Assembly: GCA_021158375.1 (NCBI GenBank)
Contig: JAGGUS010000069.1
Location: forward strand, 1-6,397
Length of the DNA: 6,397 nt
Direction: 5' to 3'
Origin: Thermoprotei archaeon
GTDB lineage: Archaea > Thermoproteota > Thermoprotei > QMSL01 > B3-G16
Under the pieces are notes generated by a model that made no database searches, was not told the origin of the DNA, and saw only the letters and a list, made by a program, of their open reading frames with translations. Shown in pieces: positions 5,595 to 6,397 of the stretch. The stretch's first letter is position 1, and every line of letters begins with the position of its first letter. The position numbers and the translations under genes were made by a program.

Positions 5595-6021
5595 CAGTGC
5601 TATAATTAAGAGGTATATCAAGGAGCCTGGTAGTGATTACGTGAGGAGGACGTACTTGAAATGCTATTCTGGGGACATCACTCTATCATGTAGTGTATGG
5701 AATATTGGTGAGGTATTAGGTGCGTTTGACAGAGCAAAGATTATCGGTAGGATTGATGATGAAACGTATACTATCGTTAAGAGAAGGTTCCTCCTAGAAA
5801 TTAGGAGGATGATGAAGTTAGGATCTTTACTAATAGTTCCGTTAAAGATAAGGATACTTAAGGAGAGTTGGAAACTAATAGAAAAGCATCATATCTATGA
5901 GGCTGATGCCATACAGATAACGTCTGCAAAATACGTGAATAGTGTGGAGTTCTTAACTGGTGATAGGAGATTGCATGAGATAGCTTTGAAGGAAGGACTA
6001 AGAAGCAGGTATCTTGGATGA
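5566..6021 (+). CDS. vapC: VapC toxin, PIN-domain ribonuclease
   Basis: The 151-residue protein spans the usual length of a VapC. All four acidic residues of the PIN active site are visible: D9 in YLDSSAIIKRY, E49 in WNIGEVL, D114 in YEADAIQI, and D133 in FLTGDRRL. They coordinate Mg or Mn for single-strand RNA cleavage; VapC toxins typically cut tRNA or rRNA, but the target here is unknown. ATG 5566 is the first start in the frame (a TGA lies 6 bases before it), and TGAGGG at 5551-5556 is a suitable ribosome binding site within vapB. The toxin looks intact, so the upstream antitoxin should be needed for viability. An 8-base hairpin lies within the gene at 5789-5809. Confidence 0.9.
   Translation: MNGQIVYLDSSAIIKRYIKEPGSDYVRRTYLKCYSGDITLSCSVWNIGEVLGAFDRAKIIGRIDDETYTIVKRRFLLEIRRMMKLGSLLIVPLKIRILKESWKLIEKHHIYEADAIQITSAKYVNSVEFLTGDRRLHEIALKEGLRSRYLG
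5789..5809 (+). repeat. Perfect 8-base hairpin inside vapC
   Basis: TCCTCCTA (5789-5796) and TAGGAGGA (5802-5809) are exact reverse complements around the loop GAAAT. The right arm contains GGAGG immediately before in-frame ATG ATG codons (residues 82-83 of VapC). The stem is strong for mRNA but may be a by-product of the codons for Leu-Leu-Glu-Ile-Arg-Arg. Confidence 0.35.
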
Positions 6022-6153
6022 CCTGATTACAAGATTCAATTATCACTAAGATCGCAATAAGCTTGATGGGATTGTGAATTTCGCCATTTATGGTAGGTGC
6101 ATATTGAAATGCATGATTAAGACATATTTGCTTTAATTCTATTAACCGATGCT

Positions 6154-6209
6154 ATACAGTAAACTTTAATAGTATAATTACTCTATACCTTATTTCGGGA
6201 TTACTGTAT
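6154..6209 (+). promoter_or_regulatory. Promoter region of the second antitoxin, with 9-base inverted repeat
   Basis: ATACAGTAA (6154-6162) and TTACTGTAT (6201-6209) are exact reverse complements 38 bases apart, and the right arm runs into the ATG at 6208. TATA-like sequences lie between the arms at TATAAT (6173-6178) and TATAC (6184-6188), predicting a transcript start close to the start codon. Paired sites flanking a promoter could be an operator for the encoded antitoxin, but the wide spacing makes chance more likely than at vapBC. Confidence 0.35.
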
Positions 6210-6397
6210 GAAGGATAAGATTAAGACCAGTATTATGATTGATCGCAGACTTTGGGAGGCCTTTAAATCTAAAGTCGGAAGCGAAAGAGGATTAAGGGCT
6301 CTTAGCCGGGCTGTTGAAGAAGCTATTGAGGATGAGATAAGCGACATTCTAATAATTAAGGCTTTAGAGAAGCTATTAGGACGTGAGAGAGAGATAC
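6208..6397 (+). CDS. Second VapB-like ribbon-helix-helix antitoxin (C-terminus cut by window edge)
   Basis: The first 63 codons are present and the frame is open to the window edge. It begins MKDKIKTSIMIDRRLWEAFK, which lines up with the VapB at 5313: beta strand at residues 4-11, helix A about 12-24, and helix B about 32-46 (ALSRAVEEAIEDEI). The linker between the helices, KVGSERG, differs from the first antitoxin, so the two are distant paralogues and not a recent duplication. No ribosome binding site precedes the ATG, consistent with a leaderless transcript. A vapC-type toxin gene would be expected just beyond the edge, but cannot be seen. Confidence 0.75.
   Translation, partial: MKDKIKTSIMIDRRLWEAFKSKVGSERGLRALSRAVEEAIEDEISDILIIKALEKLLGREREI

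Noticed and set aside
5750..5815. TGATGA sequences in vapC resembling box C of archaeal C/D RNAs
   Set aside because: No matching CTGA box D follows at the right distance, and the bases are ordinary codons.
4539..6046. Minus-strand frames at 4539-4811 and 5858-6046
   Set aside because: They are antisense to the anchored protein and to vapC, with no ribosome binding site or recognisable motif.
6098..6113. Short inverted repeat TGCAT/ATGCA downstream of vapC
   Set aside because: Five-base arms are expected often by chance, and no T-run follows to make it a terminator.
1..6397. CRISPR arrays, tRNA, rRNA, insertion sequences
   Set aside because: No regularly spaced repeats, cloverleaf-like segments, conserved rRNA blocks or transposase motifs were found on either strand by eye.

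Overview
This window looks archaeal, most likely from a thermophilic lineage of the Thermoproteota (crenarchaeal grade). Several genes have a TATA-like box about 25 bases before a predicted transcript start at or near the start codon. Ribosome binding sites are of the GGTGA/GGAGGTGA type. Arginine is mostly AGG/AGA and isoleucine often ATA. The content is also typical: a VapBC toxin-antitoxin pair followed by a second ribbon-helix-helix antitoxin, a single-domain retropepsin-like aspartic protease, and a TrmB/GbsR-like winged-helix regulator. The lineage is inferred from style only; no ribosomal or other marker gene is present.

Layout. Bases 1-464 (minus) hold the N-terminal two thirds or so of a winged-helix regulator, with a small palindrome at its predicted transcript start. 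Bases 509-1244 are poorly coding: a doubtful 97-residue reading frame on the minus strand, a possible frameshifted gene remnant on the plus strand, and a tandem 8-base repeat. Bases 1245-1742 (plus) encode a YdjM-like membrane protein. It converges on a large cytosolic glycoside hydrolase of the GH63/mannosylglycerate-hydrolase-like group (1783-3633, minus). A 221-base divergent promoter region separates the hydrolase from the retropepsin-like protease (3855-4208, plus). In that region both promoters carry the same 8-mer, TTAAGCGT, exactly 5 bases ahead of the TATA hexamer. Next comes a membrane-anchored protein of unknown function (4342-5187, plus), whose best start appears to be an ATT codon behind a perfect GGAGGTGA. 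The window closes with vapB (5313-5594), the overlapping vapC (5566-6021), and the beginning of another antitoxin gene (6208 to the edge).

How the parts may work together. The vapBC operon is self-contained, and an 11+11 base inverted repeat wraps its TATA box, a plausible autoregulatory operator. The hydrolase and the protease may share control through the TTAAGCGT boxes. The protease and the anchored protein are adjacent and co-oriented, but nothing in the sequence proves that they cooperate. No CRISPR array, rRNA, tRNA, insertion sequence or phage module was recognised. The most unusual points are the ATT start, the symmetric divergent promoter and the unclassified anchored protein.
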